Part shown: positions 1 through 12,066 of the stretch, piece after piece
How the letters are laid out: every line of letters begins with the position of its first letter
How positions within the stretch are numbered: position 1 is the stretch's first letter
Assembly: GCA_002197995.1 (NCBI GenBank)
Contig: NGZR01000002.1
Coordinates: 2,108,001-2,172,000 of the forward strand
Length of the DNA stretch: 64,000 nucleotides
Source: Gaeumannomyces sp. JS-464
Lineage: Eukaryota > Ascomycota > Sordariomycetes > Magnaporthales > Magnaporthaceae
Direction: 5' to 3'
Program-made: the position numbers and the translations under genes
The notes under the pieces: model-generated
The model's database searches: none
What the model was told of the DNA's origin: nothing
The model's input: the letters and a program-made list of their open reading frames with translations, nothing else

Positions 1-920
1 GTCCCGGTTTGCGTACTGGCAGACTTTAATCCTTACTACTCGTACCACCGTTAAAGTTCCTACTTTACCCGTTTGGAACACTCGGCGACCAAAGTCCGTT
101 AATCGTATGGTAGATAGCCACGATACGGATTATACTAAAGCCAAAAAAGAAAGAAAAAAAAACCTTGCGAAATTTCCAATAAGCCCAACATCCCAACTTG
201 GCAGCCTTTGTTATTTCCTAAAGCCTTTTCCTTAAGTTTAATACTCGACAAATCCTCGATAATGCAAGAAATTTCGATTGTTACAACTCGAGTTCCAGGC
301 ATTTGGACCTAAACTTTTTATCCTTTTATAAGCGTAAACACGTAAATACCTGTGATTTTGTCAAGTTTATCATATTCCTTAAAATTACCTCGCATTTAAC
401 TTATGAAACCCCGTTGTGAAATACTTATTTTGTCCTTGGCTTTACTACCGTTAATCCGGCATCGAGTAATTACACTTTGAATAACAAAATATTTATAAAG
501 GGAGTAACTAGCAAAACCTTCCTTTTCGGAGAAAAAAAAACAGGTTTAAAGAAAAGCTCCTGCATTTATCCGCAACATTTTGCAACTATCCACACGACTT
601 TAAAAGTCTTAGGGAAAGACAAACGGTAAAAAGAAGGAACAGCGGGAAGATAAGAACAAAAAGGAACAAGTTAACGATGCCCGGAAAATACCCGTTAGCA
701 AGCTTCTATTCCTCGGATATGCAATGACGTGTATTTAATTATCCTTATATACATACGAGTAATATCACGATCAAGCACGAGATAATCACCACCCTATACT
801 TCTCTCGTAGTACACAGAGGCACAGGGCAGTAACCCGTTGACATGAAGTCTTGATTTTTTCTCCGAGCAGCTGTATGAGAAAGGGGTCTAGCTAGAACCA
901 TTTTATACCGGAGCCAGCTT
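1..920. other. AT-rich, gene-free block
   Basis: No credible coding region is seen on either strand. The composition is visibly AT-rich compared with the GC-rich remainder of the window, with many A and T runs and frequent TpA steps. This is what fungal repeat DNA mutated by RIP usually looks like, but no transposon protein, terminal repeat or tandem unit can be recognised, so identity as a decayed repeat is inference only. The block grades into ordinary intergenic sequence near 900. Confidence 0.5.
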
Positions 921-1082
921 TTACCTCCATCGCGCCAAGTGGCGCCATGCAAGAGAAGCAATTGAGACAATAGACCATGAAATCTGAAAGATCAGGTAGA
1001 CAGATACAGAAGACAGCGCACAGAAAATAAACACATTATCGGGGTACTCCATCCCAACCAACCTACGTCTACCACCATGAAA

Positions 1083-1182
1083 GCAGACCATTGAAAGGTG
1101 GGTGTCATCTGCCGCCGGGGGAGTAGACCATTGAAGACCGTTGAAGAGTGTGATGTCGTTTACTACCAGGGAAGTAGACCAT
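1083..1182. repeat. Short degenerate direct repeats (agaccattgaa type)
   Basis: The words gcagaccattgaa (near 1083), gtagaccattgaa (near 1123), agaccgttgaag (near 1136) and gtagaccattta (near 1170) recur within about 100 bp. The spacing is irregular and the copies are imperfect. They lie in non-coding DNA downstream of the ccg-9 stop. No function is evident. Confidence 0.45.
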
Positions 1183-1519
1183 TTACGGGTGGTGTACGGC
1201 AAGATGAACTTTTGGACGGAATGTAGAAGGCATCGCGAGAAAAAGAAATGGCGAGAACGAGAATCATTAGCAGGAGCAGACAGCTCCAGCAAATCCATCG
1301 GTATTTTGTGTACGATATGCCACCACACAACCCAGAAAAGAAAGTTGAAGATGTGAAAAGGAAGGCATCGCAGAAGTCAACACAAAGTCAAAGAGTATCA
1401 TGAACAGTTGTGATAGGCGCGTTCACACACAAATCGAAGGGCCAGGGAGACAAAGCGACGTCGAGATGTAGAGAGCTCAAGGATGCCTGATGGGCCAGAG
1501 GCTCTCAAGACTCATGGCT

Positions 1520-4500
1520 TTACTTCTTCTGGGTAAAGTGACGGGGCAGGCGGTTCTCGTTCTGGGCGTAGGCGAAGCCGGCTTCGTCGCGAGCCATGTC
1601 GTTGACCCACTTCTCGTCACCGCGGAGACCACCCTTGCCGTTCTTCTCGACACCGTTCTCGTGCCACTTGGCGGCCAGGTAGTACCAGCCGAGAGCGTTG
1701 CCGACAGTGCCGACCTCGTCAGAAACACCAGTGGCCGCCTCGTGGCTCATCTTCTTGTGGAGCTCATCGTCCTTGAAAAGGTTGATGAGGTGGCCAGCGA
1801 CAGCCTTGAAGTCGCCAGGCTGGACGAGGAAACCATTGATGTTGTCCTTGACCTGGAGCGGGATGCCACCAGTCAGAGTGGCGATGACGGGACGTCCGGC
1901 GTGGAGAGCCTCGGACACCTTGACTTCGAAGCCCTCGCGGGTGGAGAGCTGCAGGACCACATGGGCATTAGCAATGAGGGTGTTGAGCAGCTGGTCATTG
2001 GGCTCAAGGCGCATGATGCTGACGTCCTTCATCAGGTCAGGGTAGTGTCTCCATCTGGGTCATGGTCTGATCGTAGATCATGGAGGCATCCGGGTCGTCG
2101 ACCGAGCCGTTGCCGCAGACGACAAGCTGGGGGATCTCAGTGATGCCGTTCTCTGGGCAGCGGCGGCGGAACTCGGCGTACGAGTCAATAACGGTGGGAA
2201 TTCCCTTGGCCGGGTCGAAACGCGCCACCTGGATGATGTACTTGCGGGCCGGCCAGTTAAGCTCGGTCTGGCGTTGAGAGTGGGCGGCAACGTTGTACAG
2301 ATGGCCGTAGTAGCCAGCATCCCAGCGGCTGAGGGGCTTGTTCAGGCCATCGAGCCAGTCCGTGGTGGCAGGGAAGTACGTAACTTTCTCGCGGGGCACG
2401 TTGTGAGGCACGAAGATGGGGATGGGGTGGCTGATGAACATGTCGGCGCCCTGAATGTTGCTCCAGAGGAAGTCCCAGACATCGGCCTGCGGTGAGCCGG
2501 CCTTAGCGACAAGATCGCTGCGAATCTGAATGTGCGACCGGTAGAGAACTGGGCGCTCCGGCGTGAGCTTCTTGATCATGGGGATCAGGCCGGGCATTTG
2601 CGGATCATCAATCTGTCATGGGTCGGTCAGCGAGTGGCAAAGGTGATATGGGAACGCAAGACCAAGAAAAAGAGGCGAGCTTAGATTGCAAACTTACCAT
2701 GACCACATCGGCACCACCCTCCGAAGCAGGGCGCAGAGGACCGCCCTCGGAGAACCAGTAGCGCTGAGCGTTCTCGGTGATCCAGCTGATGATGGCGTCC
2801 TTCTCCTCCTGGGAGATGCGCTGATCAGGGTGGCTGACGCCCTGGAGGATGTTGTGGATGTTCTTCGTGATCCTGAAAACACCAGGACGCGGCTTGGGGA
2901 CTGAGGAGATATTAGCCTAGGCCCGTCACAGCAAGTCGGACTCGATGATTGGGAGCCAACTCTACTCACCATACCACGTCAGATCGACGCCCAAGAGGCG
3001 CGAGAAACGCACAAGAGCATGACGCATGAGAGCGACGCCACCGCCTTGGGGAGTGCTGCTGAAAAAGGCAACCTTGGTCTTGTTGCCACGCAGCTGCTTG
3101 GCGTATCGGAGCATGGTCTCCCAGGTGGCAGACGAACACGTGTCTTTGTGGTTCTGAACTGTGTTGAGGTGAGCCCTGAAGCCAGCGTCGGTCTGGACGA
3201 CGCCACGGAAGCCGACGTGGAGCAGAGGAACAAGCGACGGGCCGAAGTGCCTTTTGACAGGTCAGCCTGATTCTATTGCGAGTATTGTCAGGAGAGAAAA
3301 CTTACATAATGCACTTGCGGGCCATCGAGTCGGCCTGTTCATCGACGCGCTTGACATCCCAGAACGTAATCTCCTTGTGCTCATTGTCGGGACGAATGGC
3401 GATCGGGACAACGTCGAGCTCAAGCCAAAGGCGAGAGCAAAGAGTTGGGCTCATGTACTTGAGAGTCGTGGGGAGACCGGCACCAATAAACTTGGCAAAG
3501 TTCTCCGTCTCGTACTCCTTGGTGGCCGTGATGACGTAGTCGGCAATAACATCCTCTCCCATCTTCAGGGCATCATCAAGAACAAGGTGCTTGATCGAGA
3601 AGTCGATCAGGTAGGTTGTATCATGGATGGCCATGGCAACAACCGCCGTGTGGTCGTCGGCGAAAACGGCCGAGATACCCAGGTATAGCGTCTTCCCGGT
3701 GTGAATTCATGATAATTAGCGATCCTGTCCGCTAAATAGGTGAGGTTACGACAGCAAAAAGGGATGGGCCGTTGTAGAGAAACAGGAAGAGTGAAAGGAG
3801 TGGGAATCAGGAAAGGACGCAGGAAACAGGAAAAAGAGATAAAAAAAAAAAAAGAGGGGAAATAGGGAAAAAAGAAAAGCCAGCGGGTAGTAATAAAGAT
3901 AGCTGGAAAGGCAAAAGCAACATTGAAGGGAACGGAAAAAGTAAAAAGAAAGGATAACAGGAAAAAGGAACAGGAACTCGGAAGGAAGCCCAGCGATAGG
4001 TTCATTGGTGCCGGACTCCAGAGCAATTCTCAAAGGGTAGGTAGGTATGCTGGATGAAGACCCAGGGCCTAATGTGACGATAACCCCGATGGTGGGGTTA
4101 AGTGGTGGCGTCTTGGCCATCAAGCACGGGTGCCCTACTCTAGGTACCCGAGCCTGGTAGCGTGGAGCTTGGGAGCTAGGAGCTTGCCTGATGACTTCAT
4201 GGCAACATGGGAGAACGGGGAACAGCGGGGGCCAATGCGAGCTCAGATAGCTGCCAAGATTCCAGAAGAAGCTGTGCAGATCGCACACGAGGTGCAGAGA
4301 AAAGACGAAGTTGGCGATGGAAACGTGTAGAAACGAGGCGCGCAAACGGGCAGGCGGGCAGGCAGAACGAGGAGTGCGAGATAGCAAGCGAGCCCCGCGA
4401 GCAAGAAGTGATAGACGTACCGTGAGCTCGACGCCGAAGTGGCCCTCCGTCTCGATCAGCGTGCTCATCTGTCTACGACGGTGCGCCGAAGCGCCCGTCG

Positions 4501-4537
4501 AGAACTGACGAACCGCCGTCTTCTGGGACGTGGCCAT
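1520..4537 (-). CDS. ccg-9: Trehalose synthase/phosphorylase (clock-controlled gene 9 type), GT4 family
   Basis: Predicted cytosolic retaining glycosyltransferase that forms or phosphorolyses trehalose; the Neurospora CCG-9 family is clock-regulated and stress-linked. The C-terminal half carries the GT4 donor site: QVARFDPAKGIPTVIDSYAE, then EGFEVKVSEALHAGRPVIAT followed by GGIPLQV. Clear introns are 3251-3305, 2901-2969 and 2613-2697. Exon 1 (4537-4421) ends at a good GTACGT donor and encodes TLIETEGHFGVELT. The acceptor of exon 2 near 3740 is not settled, because the frame changes around 3690 (NYHEFTPG to KTLYLGISAVFADDH). A second frame break lies near 2044, between MTQME and YPDLMKDVSIMRLEPNDQ. 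Both breaks look like one-base sequencing indels because flanking residues are conserved. The family assignment is firm; the N-terminus is the weak part. Confidence 0.9.
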
Positions 4538-7500
4538 GGCTGCTGGGGTGGCGGCGATGCTTGGGTCTGGATTCCGAAGTCGATGTCGATGTGCAAAAGA
4601 CGAGACGACGAGACCAGCAAAGAAGAGTTCGCGTTGGGACGGAAAGAAAGATGAGAGACAGAAAAAGGAAAAGCAGAGCGAGACGAAAGAAAAGAAGAGA
4701 GGAAGGTGGGCGGGTTTTGTTGATATGAGGATCTGGGTCCTCGTGTGCCGCGAGGGCGACTTTGTTTGGTTAGAGAGAACGAGACGAAAAAAGACAGAAA
4801 AAACGAAGAACCCCAGTGCAGGTTTGCAGGGTCTGAGTGGGTTGTGGGTGGTTGTGGTGGGATGGTGTGGTGGGAGGAAGTGGGAAAGGTAGACGAGCTG
4901 CAGGTTGAGGTGGGATGGCCGTGGGCTGGGATTTGGGCTGGGCGCAGGTTGAGACGAGGATAGATGCGACTGAGGGACCGGTGACGAGCCTCGACCTGCC
5001 CCCGGGTGCCTTCCTTGTCGAGAGGAAATCAGTACCTACCTATTCAGGGTCAGGTTCGGGAAGGCGGTGACACACCCCACGGGCCCCATTGGAACGCTGC
5101 CTCACCAGCCTTTGCCAGTTTGACGCGGCCGGGTGCAGGAGCTCAGGTCCCCCCTCCCTTCCCCTCCTTCTGCGAGGCTCAGATCCAAGGGCACGCAGCT
5201 CTTTCCCCGAATCTGAGCATTCCCTGCGTGCCACAGGTTCCTTCCCCCACCATTGCAGACCGCCATTCACCGACTGTTGGAGCTGCATCCAAGGTGGTTA
5301 CCTTGAGTTGGTGGCGTCGAGCTGCCCTGCCGTTGCAGCAGGGAGAGCTCTGGAGTCCAGACATGGTCCCTCTGCTTGCGCAGATCCATGCCCGCCCAAG
5401 TGGCCCCCTGGTTCTCCATCGCCGTTGGGCGAGTGCGTGCATCCGGCACTGGGATGTAGCTTCTAGATCTAGGGGACAGGGCTACAGATTATTGGTCGTG
5501 GTTCGACTGGGCGCTGGTGTCGGTACGCGCTTGCATGCACTTACACTGGACGGGACGAAACCCTGAAGAGCGAAAGCCGGTCCAGAGAGAAGCGTTTAGT
5601 CGTATGATTTTGCCCATTTCAGTTTACAGCCTCCATCAGGAAATAGGCTCGGGAGATCCCATGGCGCCGGCTGCCTGTCTGCCATTTTCTAAGCCGCAAA
5701 GAACAACAACGTTTTTTCCCGGGTAATGGGGCTACCCCTTTGCAGCCGGGCGTGGCCTCCACCCACCCCTCGCTTCTCTCGGCCTTGGCCCAGATGCCAC
5801 TGTAGCACTCCCGCTGCTCCCGGAAACGAAGCAGTGGGCAGCATCATCACGGTGGAGGGCACCTGACAGTCGTGTGTAACCTTGGTTCGTTAAGGGGAGC
5901 CGAGCAGTCCGAGAGCCTCTGGACGGCGGGGAATCGCGCGTTGAGGGTGAGGTCGCTAGCGGCCACTTGTTTAGGGTACCTTTCCCACCAAGATCTACAG
6001 AGGGGCGAAAGGGAACACAGGCAAACGGGGGTCCAAGGGGAGGGGCCCAGGGCCGCTTGTTTCTTAGCACACAATTGTATGACATCAAAGACCCTTGGGC
6101 CAACTCCCCGCAGACCACCAAATTTCTGGCACCAGAGCTCCATTCGATGCGCAAGTAACGCAATAGCGCAGAACGCAGCAGTCCGTAAGACTTGCTCTCT
6201 CGGCGCCAGGGAGAGGTACCCCAGCGATCACCTGCCCCTCGAGCCATCGGCCACGCACGTTGAAGAGCGCGAGACTGTGTATGGCCAGACCTGCCCGCCA
6301 GCTCCGACTCTCCGAAGTATTGATTTTTGGTTGCATTTCTCCGGTAGCGGCCTGTCGTCTTGGGCAGGCAGTCGTGCCTAACAGCGGCAGGGGCAGCAGG
6401 CACGCTCCCGTCCGTCCACAGCGCCTTCCTTCCTGCTCTTACAGCCCAGTCGCGCACGGCAGAATGTGGTCCGACGTATGGAGCTTCCTTGATGCTCGAT
6501 GCTCCCCTCAACAAAAAGCGTGGGGCAGGGGCAGGAAGAAACAGCTGCCCCGCGCCCGCGACTTGGGCTTCCCCGGTCCGCTAGCGCACTGCAGTGGATC
6601 TTGGCCCAATGTTTTGCGCCAGCCATCAGCCCTGGCCTTGATGTTGGGCCCTCTTGGGCTTGCCCACCAGGGATGCAACCAAGAAGAACGCGACGGCCCC
6701 ACGCTGCAAGGAGCCCCTCACTAGCAGGGTATGCGTGGCAAGCGCGGGGCCTTTTGCGATGGGGTGGTTTGCGTTCGTCAGGTTGCTGCCTCTGCTGGGA
6801 GCCAGGCTCGAGCAGAGTCGAGAAAGAGTACCGCCCCTATTGGATGTTAAAGAATGGGCAGCATCTGTCGCAACATCGTCGATGATGTGCTCGTTCTGTG
6901 GCTCTCTGCATCTCTGCCCACTAGGTTGTCACGCTAATGTGCGAGTTGAGTTGTAGAATGCTACTCTCTAGGTTTTTTCCATTCGTCGACGGCCCCGAGA
7001 TCGGTGCTGTGTATTCCTCCCATTATCAGCTTGGAGCTGGGTTATTGCGCCAGCTGCCGCACAAGCTCGCCGGTCGAGCCCCGTCGCGTCTCGTATAGGC
7101 GTACACTGCTGGGATTGAAAGCAAGCAAGCGGTGTGCATCTCGAGCTCTCCTGCTGTCCTACAATCGTCCGACCTGCGGGGCGCTTCCTCTGTCGGTGAC
7201 GGACCACACAGGAGGGTAAGACGAGTTTGCCCGTTGCCGTGGCTTGCAATGCAGGCCCAGCAAGACGGAGTCGAAAAAACTCCAATAATCACTCGCCCGA
7301 ACACTATTCAGCCCGGTCAAACGGGCACACCACAGATCGATCATGTGGCCGAAGATCTAATAAGCTGGAAGCGACGCAAAGCAAGAGGCCAAGTAGGAAA
7401 CGAGGCTGGGCTGACTACGCTGTGGGCTCACACCACTTCCCAACATGGATATTGTCCCTCCATGCCGCCAAACAAGGACGGATGCGGGCCCCCACGCTGG

Positions 7501-8338
7501 CCAACTTGTCCCCGTCTTATCAAATCCAGTGTGGTTGCCATTTCACTATTGCGTTACTTTCTCGTCTCTCGGGCAAAAAAACACCGCAGTCACGCGGCGG
7601 CGAGGCTTTTTCTTTTGTCGCTCAGCCTCGTAAATGCCTTGTCATGGTCCCAAGACCAACGCCTCCTCCAGCATGCGAGACCCCCAAGGTCTCCATTCTT
7701 CCTGTCGCCACCCCTGAAAGACCGGCCCACAATGGATGACGGGCGGCCAGCGTCCCACAGACCACAACCCACTGATCATCCCGTCCCCCACTACTTTCTT
7801 CCGAACTCCGTTCTTGTGCGTTCAACGAGTCATCAAGGTGAGGCCAAGCGGTCGGGTGTTCCATCTGTGCCTGTTGTCGTGGACCCCGTGTGCGTCTTTG
7901 GAACGGATAGCAAGTGCTACGCACACCTACATCAGGCGATGGCGAGAGCCACAACGATGGTCTGCTTTGATAGGAACGGGAAGGCGGATGTGAGACCCGG
8001 CCTTTGGCGTAGGTAATAGCAGCTGGATGTCCCGGCCGGCCAACCAAATGGCTGAGATGGAACCAGCCACCTCGGTCAGGGCTGTCCATCCAGTTTGTGA
8101 TCAGTCCCTGCGGGATGGCTGTCTTCTCTGCTGTGCGTCTCGGGAACCGCCACGGCTACCTGCTGCCGTCAGCGGGTAGAGCTCGACCGCTGTATGCCCA
8201 ATTACCTATCAGTGCGCCACTCCGTCTTGCCTGACAGGCGCCAAAAGCACCACAACATCACACACATCTCATCGCAACCCAAATAACGCATTATCGTGAC
8301 TACAGGCGGGTCCCTAACCTCAGGCGGAGCCTTGGCGT
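4538..8338. other. Long intergenic region with no supported gene
   Basis: About 3.8 kb between the ccg-9 start and the 3' end of the next minus-strand gene. Open frames occur on both strands (longest about 260 codons, 5732-6514 minus), but they overlap one another in all frames, show no domain, motif or splice pattern and have low-complexity composition. The left part, up to about 5000, should contain the ccg-9 promoter. C-rich runs with CCCCT words (5150-5170) resemble stress-response elements, but this is weak. Nothing else recognised. Confidence 0.6.
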
Positions 8339-10249
8339 CTACTCACCCGACACAGCCGAAAAGTCGCTATCGCCATCCCTGGGCCCCAGCCAGTAGTTCA
8401 ACCCCATGCCCAAGTACAGCTCGCTGGCGTTCTTGCACCGGGGCGCGTAGTGGTCCTCGGCCATGCCGACGGGGAACATGGCCACGAAGCAGATCTCGCG
8501 CGGCGACGCGCACCTCCCACACTCGCGCCACGTGCTCCAGCCCAGCTGCCCGACGAGCCCCGCGACCGACTCGCCTACCCTGACCGCCGCTGTCTTCTCT
8601 CCCTTCTCCCGCCGTTGTTTTTGTTGTTGGTAACCGGTGCCGAGCGCCACCCACGCATCGATGAGCACCTGACAGATGCGACCCGAAACCGTCCTCACAG
8701 CCGCGCTGATGAGCTCGTCCTGGGCCGTCCAGGACGAGGTGCCGTTGTGCGCGAGCACGGGCTCGAGGTAGAGCGACGCGCAGCGCTCGAGCGACGGGCG
8801 GTACGGCGTGGTGTCGGTGGTGTCGGTGAAGGGTGAGAGCAGGAAGTTGACCAGGTAGTTCGACTCGCTGACGGACAGGGTGCCGCTGGCCAGCGCGGCG
8901 AGCCGGTCCGAGTATCTGGTAACGATGGCGTCCACCACTCCCTGCCAGTTTATATTTGGTTGGGAAGTCTCGTCGTGTCTCTTTGCCGGGTGTCGGTCCT
9001 CGAGGACCTCGTCCACCCTTTGCTTTATGGCTTGTCGCTGCCAGCGGGTGTGTTGACGACTCGCGGGAGCTCGGGGCGCATGGGGTCCGGATTCGTGAGG
9101 TTGGCGTCGTAGAAGAAAGCCGAAACCATACTCGACCAGTCGATGGTTATTCTTTCGGCGGGAAAGCCGTTCTACATGGTCGCGAAGGTAGCGTCAGCAA
9201 GGCACGTCAGGGGAGTGAGGAAAGGAAATGGAGAGACCAAAGAGCACGCACATATCTCAGCGAGCATGCCCGCAGCCACTCAAAGTTGGAAGCCTCCCAG
9301 TCCACCCAGCCTGTCTCGTTCATAAAGGGGCTGGCGTCGACGGCGACGCGCTCCAGGCCGCCGCCGTCCTCGAAGTGGCAGTAGATGATCTCGAACCCGG
9401 CCTCCATGCGCACGAAGCCGTCGATGGGCGTGCCGGCGTCGCCCCATCTTTTTGCGACGACGTCGCACAGCTGGTGGGCGCGCGCGAGCTCGTCGCTCCA
9501 GCCGAAACCGGGCTTCCTGCCCTCGCCCACGTCCACGTCCCAGTCGAGCAGCACGTAGTCCTGGGTGTCGAGCGGCCCGTACGGGCACTTGCCGGCCGCC
9601 ATGCCGTCGATGTAAAGCAGGTTGAGCGGGCGCTGCGTCCGGTAGGTCTGGAGGTAGCCGCGGTGCGGCTTGTAGGGCCTGCGCCGTCTGCGCTTCTCAT
9701 CGTCGTCGCCGTCGTTGTTGCTGAAACGGCTGCCCGACAAGGCCATCGGGTGCTGTTGTTCTTCGAGACTTGTCGGACGCGGCGAGGCTCGAGCCAAGAG
9801 ACTCTTGCTCCCGTGTCCTTCGTAGCGAAGATGCTCGTGCCGGCTGGCCCCTGTCGGAGGCTCTTGATTTCCACTCGCCAGGGACCAGTATTCATCGGGA
9901 TCCTCGGACCGGGAAAACACCTGCGCGTGCTCGACCTCGAAGGCGAGCCACTCCATGCCCTCCGGCCTGTCTGGCGTCTCGGCGCCATGGAAGAACATGC
10001 TGCCCTCCGGCACGGTAGCGAGGAAAAACGACATGCCGTTGTGGTCGAGAGACGAGCCCACTGGCGAGCCGCTGAGTGAACGGCGTTGAAGATCTTGAAG
10101 GCATTCCGGCGCGTGGCTTCTAGGCTCGGGGCTAGCGGGGTCGGAGAGGACAGTTGTGAGTCGATCGGGGGCGTGTTCGAGTACACCAGGGGCGGGAAGA
10201 GCGCGCAGAGCACGGCAGCGGCCAAGGGGCCGAGTACGGGGGCTCGCAT
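8339..10249 (-). CDS. Uncharacterised secreted fungal protein
   Basis: I recognise this as a conserved filamentous-fungal protein without assigned function. It begins MRAPVLGPLAAAVLCALFPP, a signal peptide, so it should enter the secretory pathway. The next part reads NAFKIFNAVHSAARQW, then NHNGMSFF-like and MFFHGAE, EWLAFEVEHAQVF, and later LLYIDGMAAGKCPYG, VRMEAGFEIIYCHFEDG and ITIDWSSMVSAFFYDANLTN. The C-terminal part is Cys-rich (CGRCASPREICFVAMFPVG, APRCKNASELYLGMGLNYW). One intron fits 9172-9251. The frame breaks near 10063 (QW to GSSLDHNG, at a GGG run) and near 9040 (PRVVNT to RWQRQAIKQRVDEVL). A GTGAGT donor overlaps the last codons, so an extra 3' exon below 8339 is possible. The FHG-plus-EWLAFE arrangement faintly recalls ADP-ribosyltransferase folds; this is speculation. 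Confidence 0.7.
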
Positions 10250-11325
10250 GGTTCGTTGTCGACGTTCGGGCAGTCGCGGGAGAAGGCTGGGACGAGCTTT
10301 GCGAACAGAGACCCAGGTAAAAGAGTGAATTGAGCTTTATCCCGATGTTGTTATGGGAGCTCGAGGAAACCGAGCTTCGGAGCCGCGGGAAGCGTTATCA
10401 CTGCCCCGGTCCGCCAGTGCCGTGACTCGCCTTTGGCCCCATCCTGTGCATCAGCGTGCCGGCAGACAGGACGCCTGCGACGAGGATGGTGTAGAGGTGG
10501 GTGTGAGGGATTCCATGGCTGATTGGCTGGGGGTTATTCGCTGCCGGTTGGGCGAGAGCAAAGAGCATGGATCATGTTCGTTTCCCAGCGACGCTCTCTT
10601 TTGCGTTGAGAAAAAGACAATAACGCAGCAAGAGTTAAACATCAAAAGCGGCAAAAGAGCGGAGAGAATTTCAGGTCGAATACGGATCATGCACCAAGCT
10701 AACCCAGCCAAGATGGGACGAGGGCTGTTTCCGCTGGCGGAAACGGGGTCTCTTGACGAAATGTTCCAGGGATGCTGGTGTCGGAGCTAAGCCAGCACGA
10801 CATCCTGTGTCTTGGCGGCTGCCGGACTTTGTCAGTGGGCTCCCTCCAACGGTTGCTGGAGCATTTTCAGTTGCGAACGACCCAGATCTTCAAGACAACC
10901 AGTCTCGTCAGTTCCCTGCACGTCAACCGCGCTTCCACTCTATCACTTACTCATCTCTGCTTCTTCAGGCGTGCGTTGTCGGGCACACAGAAACCCCAAA
11001 TCATGGCCAACGACAGTTTCCACCCCCCCTTTGAGTTCTCAGGGGACCTACCATGACCCCGCCGGATCAGACTCGCGCGTGAACAGCCGCCAAACTCGCG
11101 TCTCTGGTGCTCTGTGCTTCAGTAACGGAGCTGCCAGCGCTCAATCCCCGAGTTCTCTCGCCCGCGTTCATGGCCGGTCTGCTCGCGATTACAGCCATCA
11201 GAGCCACTGTCTCCGGTCCCCACCTGTTAACCATCGTGTCCTCCACCACGATGGCCTCCACATCTTTTCCTCCACCACGACGACCATAGTGGCACCGTCA
11301 TCCCCGTCGTCGCCAAGCAACAACA
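10250..11325. other. Intergenic region
   Basis: Presumed promoter of the secreted-protein gene on its left and the leader of tRNA-Ile on its right. Several open frames of 80-180 codons overlap on both strands without domain or codon support. Nothing else recognised. Confidence 0.55.
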
Positions 11326-11423
11326 GGTCCCACAGATCAGTTGGTTAGAGCGTCGTGCTAATATTTGTTAACCCTGGATATCAAGTAATGCGAAGGTCGA
11401 GAGTTCGACCCTCTCTGGGACCA
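11326..11423 (+). tRNA. tRNA-Ile (anticodon AAU) with a 24-nt intron
   Basis: The acceptor stem GGTCCCA pairs with TGGGACC, followed by discriminator A at 11423. The D arm contains CAGTTGGTTA. The anticodon stem TCGTG/TGCGA encloses the loop CTAATA plus A, giving anticodon AAT. The T arm GAGAG-TTCGACC-CTCTC contains the B box. A 24-nt intron (11364-11387) sits one base 3' of the anticodon, the canonical eukaryotic position. CCA is not needed from the gene, and a TTTT terminator follows 12 nt downstream. Confidence 0.93.
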
Positions 11424-11435
11424 TTCTAGAGTATC

Positions 11436-11439
11436 TTTT
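11436..11439 (+). terminator. RNA polymerase III terminator of tRNA-Ile
   Basis: First TTTT run on the sense strand after the tRNA 3' end. Confidence 0.6.
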
Positions 11440-12066
11440 GCTCGTTGCTGTTCTAGAAAGCAAACGGCAAGTAAGCATGGTGCACTGGCTGGTGGTGGCT
11501 CAGCCGCAGCCTCAGGCCGCATTTTGGGCCGTGACCGTCTTTTTCCTCTTTTTTTCTGGTTGCGTCTTTTTTTCGCAGCCGACTTTCCCTTCTCGGCTCT
11601 CCACATTGAGAAACGTGACTGGGCCGCTAAATCGTGGAGCTGGGCCCTTGAATTCCGGACCTGGTTCCTGCATCAGTCTCGCCCAATCGCGTTGGCGCAA
11701 GTGGCTGACGATCGGAAATGAGAGGACAGGGGAGGGGCTCGAGAGCTTGCTGCCGCTGTGGTGGGACGAGTTTTCGCTGCTCCCCCAACCCGCCCAGGCC
11801 GCGCGCACACATGGAGTCTCTCTTTCTTGTCTCGCTTCTCTTGCGTCTGACCCGGCTACCAACCCGGTCATGTCGCGTGTTGATGCCCTCACTCGGTAGT
11901 TGAGCCGACAACCCAGGCGGCAACGGCGGCAAGCCACTCATTCAGTCTTTACAGGACATCGGTCTTTACAGTACACATACAGAGACATACATCGGCGTCT
12001 ACATCGGCCCTTGCATTCTTTTCTGCCCTGGCTTAGTTCCTCGTGGTTGCGCCTCATGCACATGCC
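11440..12066. other. Intergenic region
   Basis: Between tRNA-Ile and the GPI-anchored protein gene. It includes T-rich tracts near 11540-11580 and should contain that gene's promoter. No supported gene. Confidence 0.55.

Noticed and set aside
5732..6514. 260-codon open frame on the minus strand
   Set aside because: Overlapped by open frames in other phases, no domain, start context or splice signals; typical chance frame in moderately GC-rich intergenic DNA.
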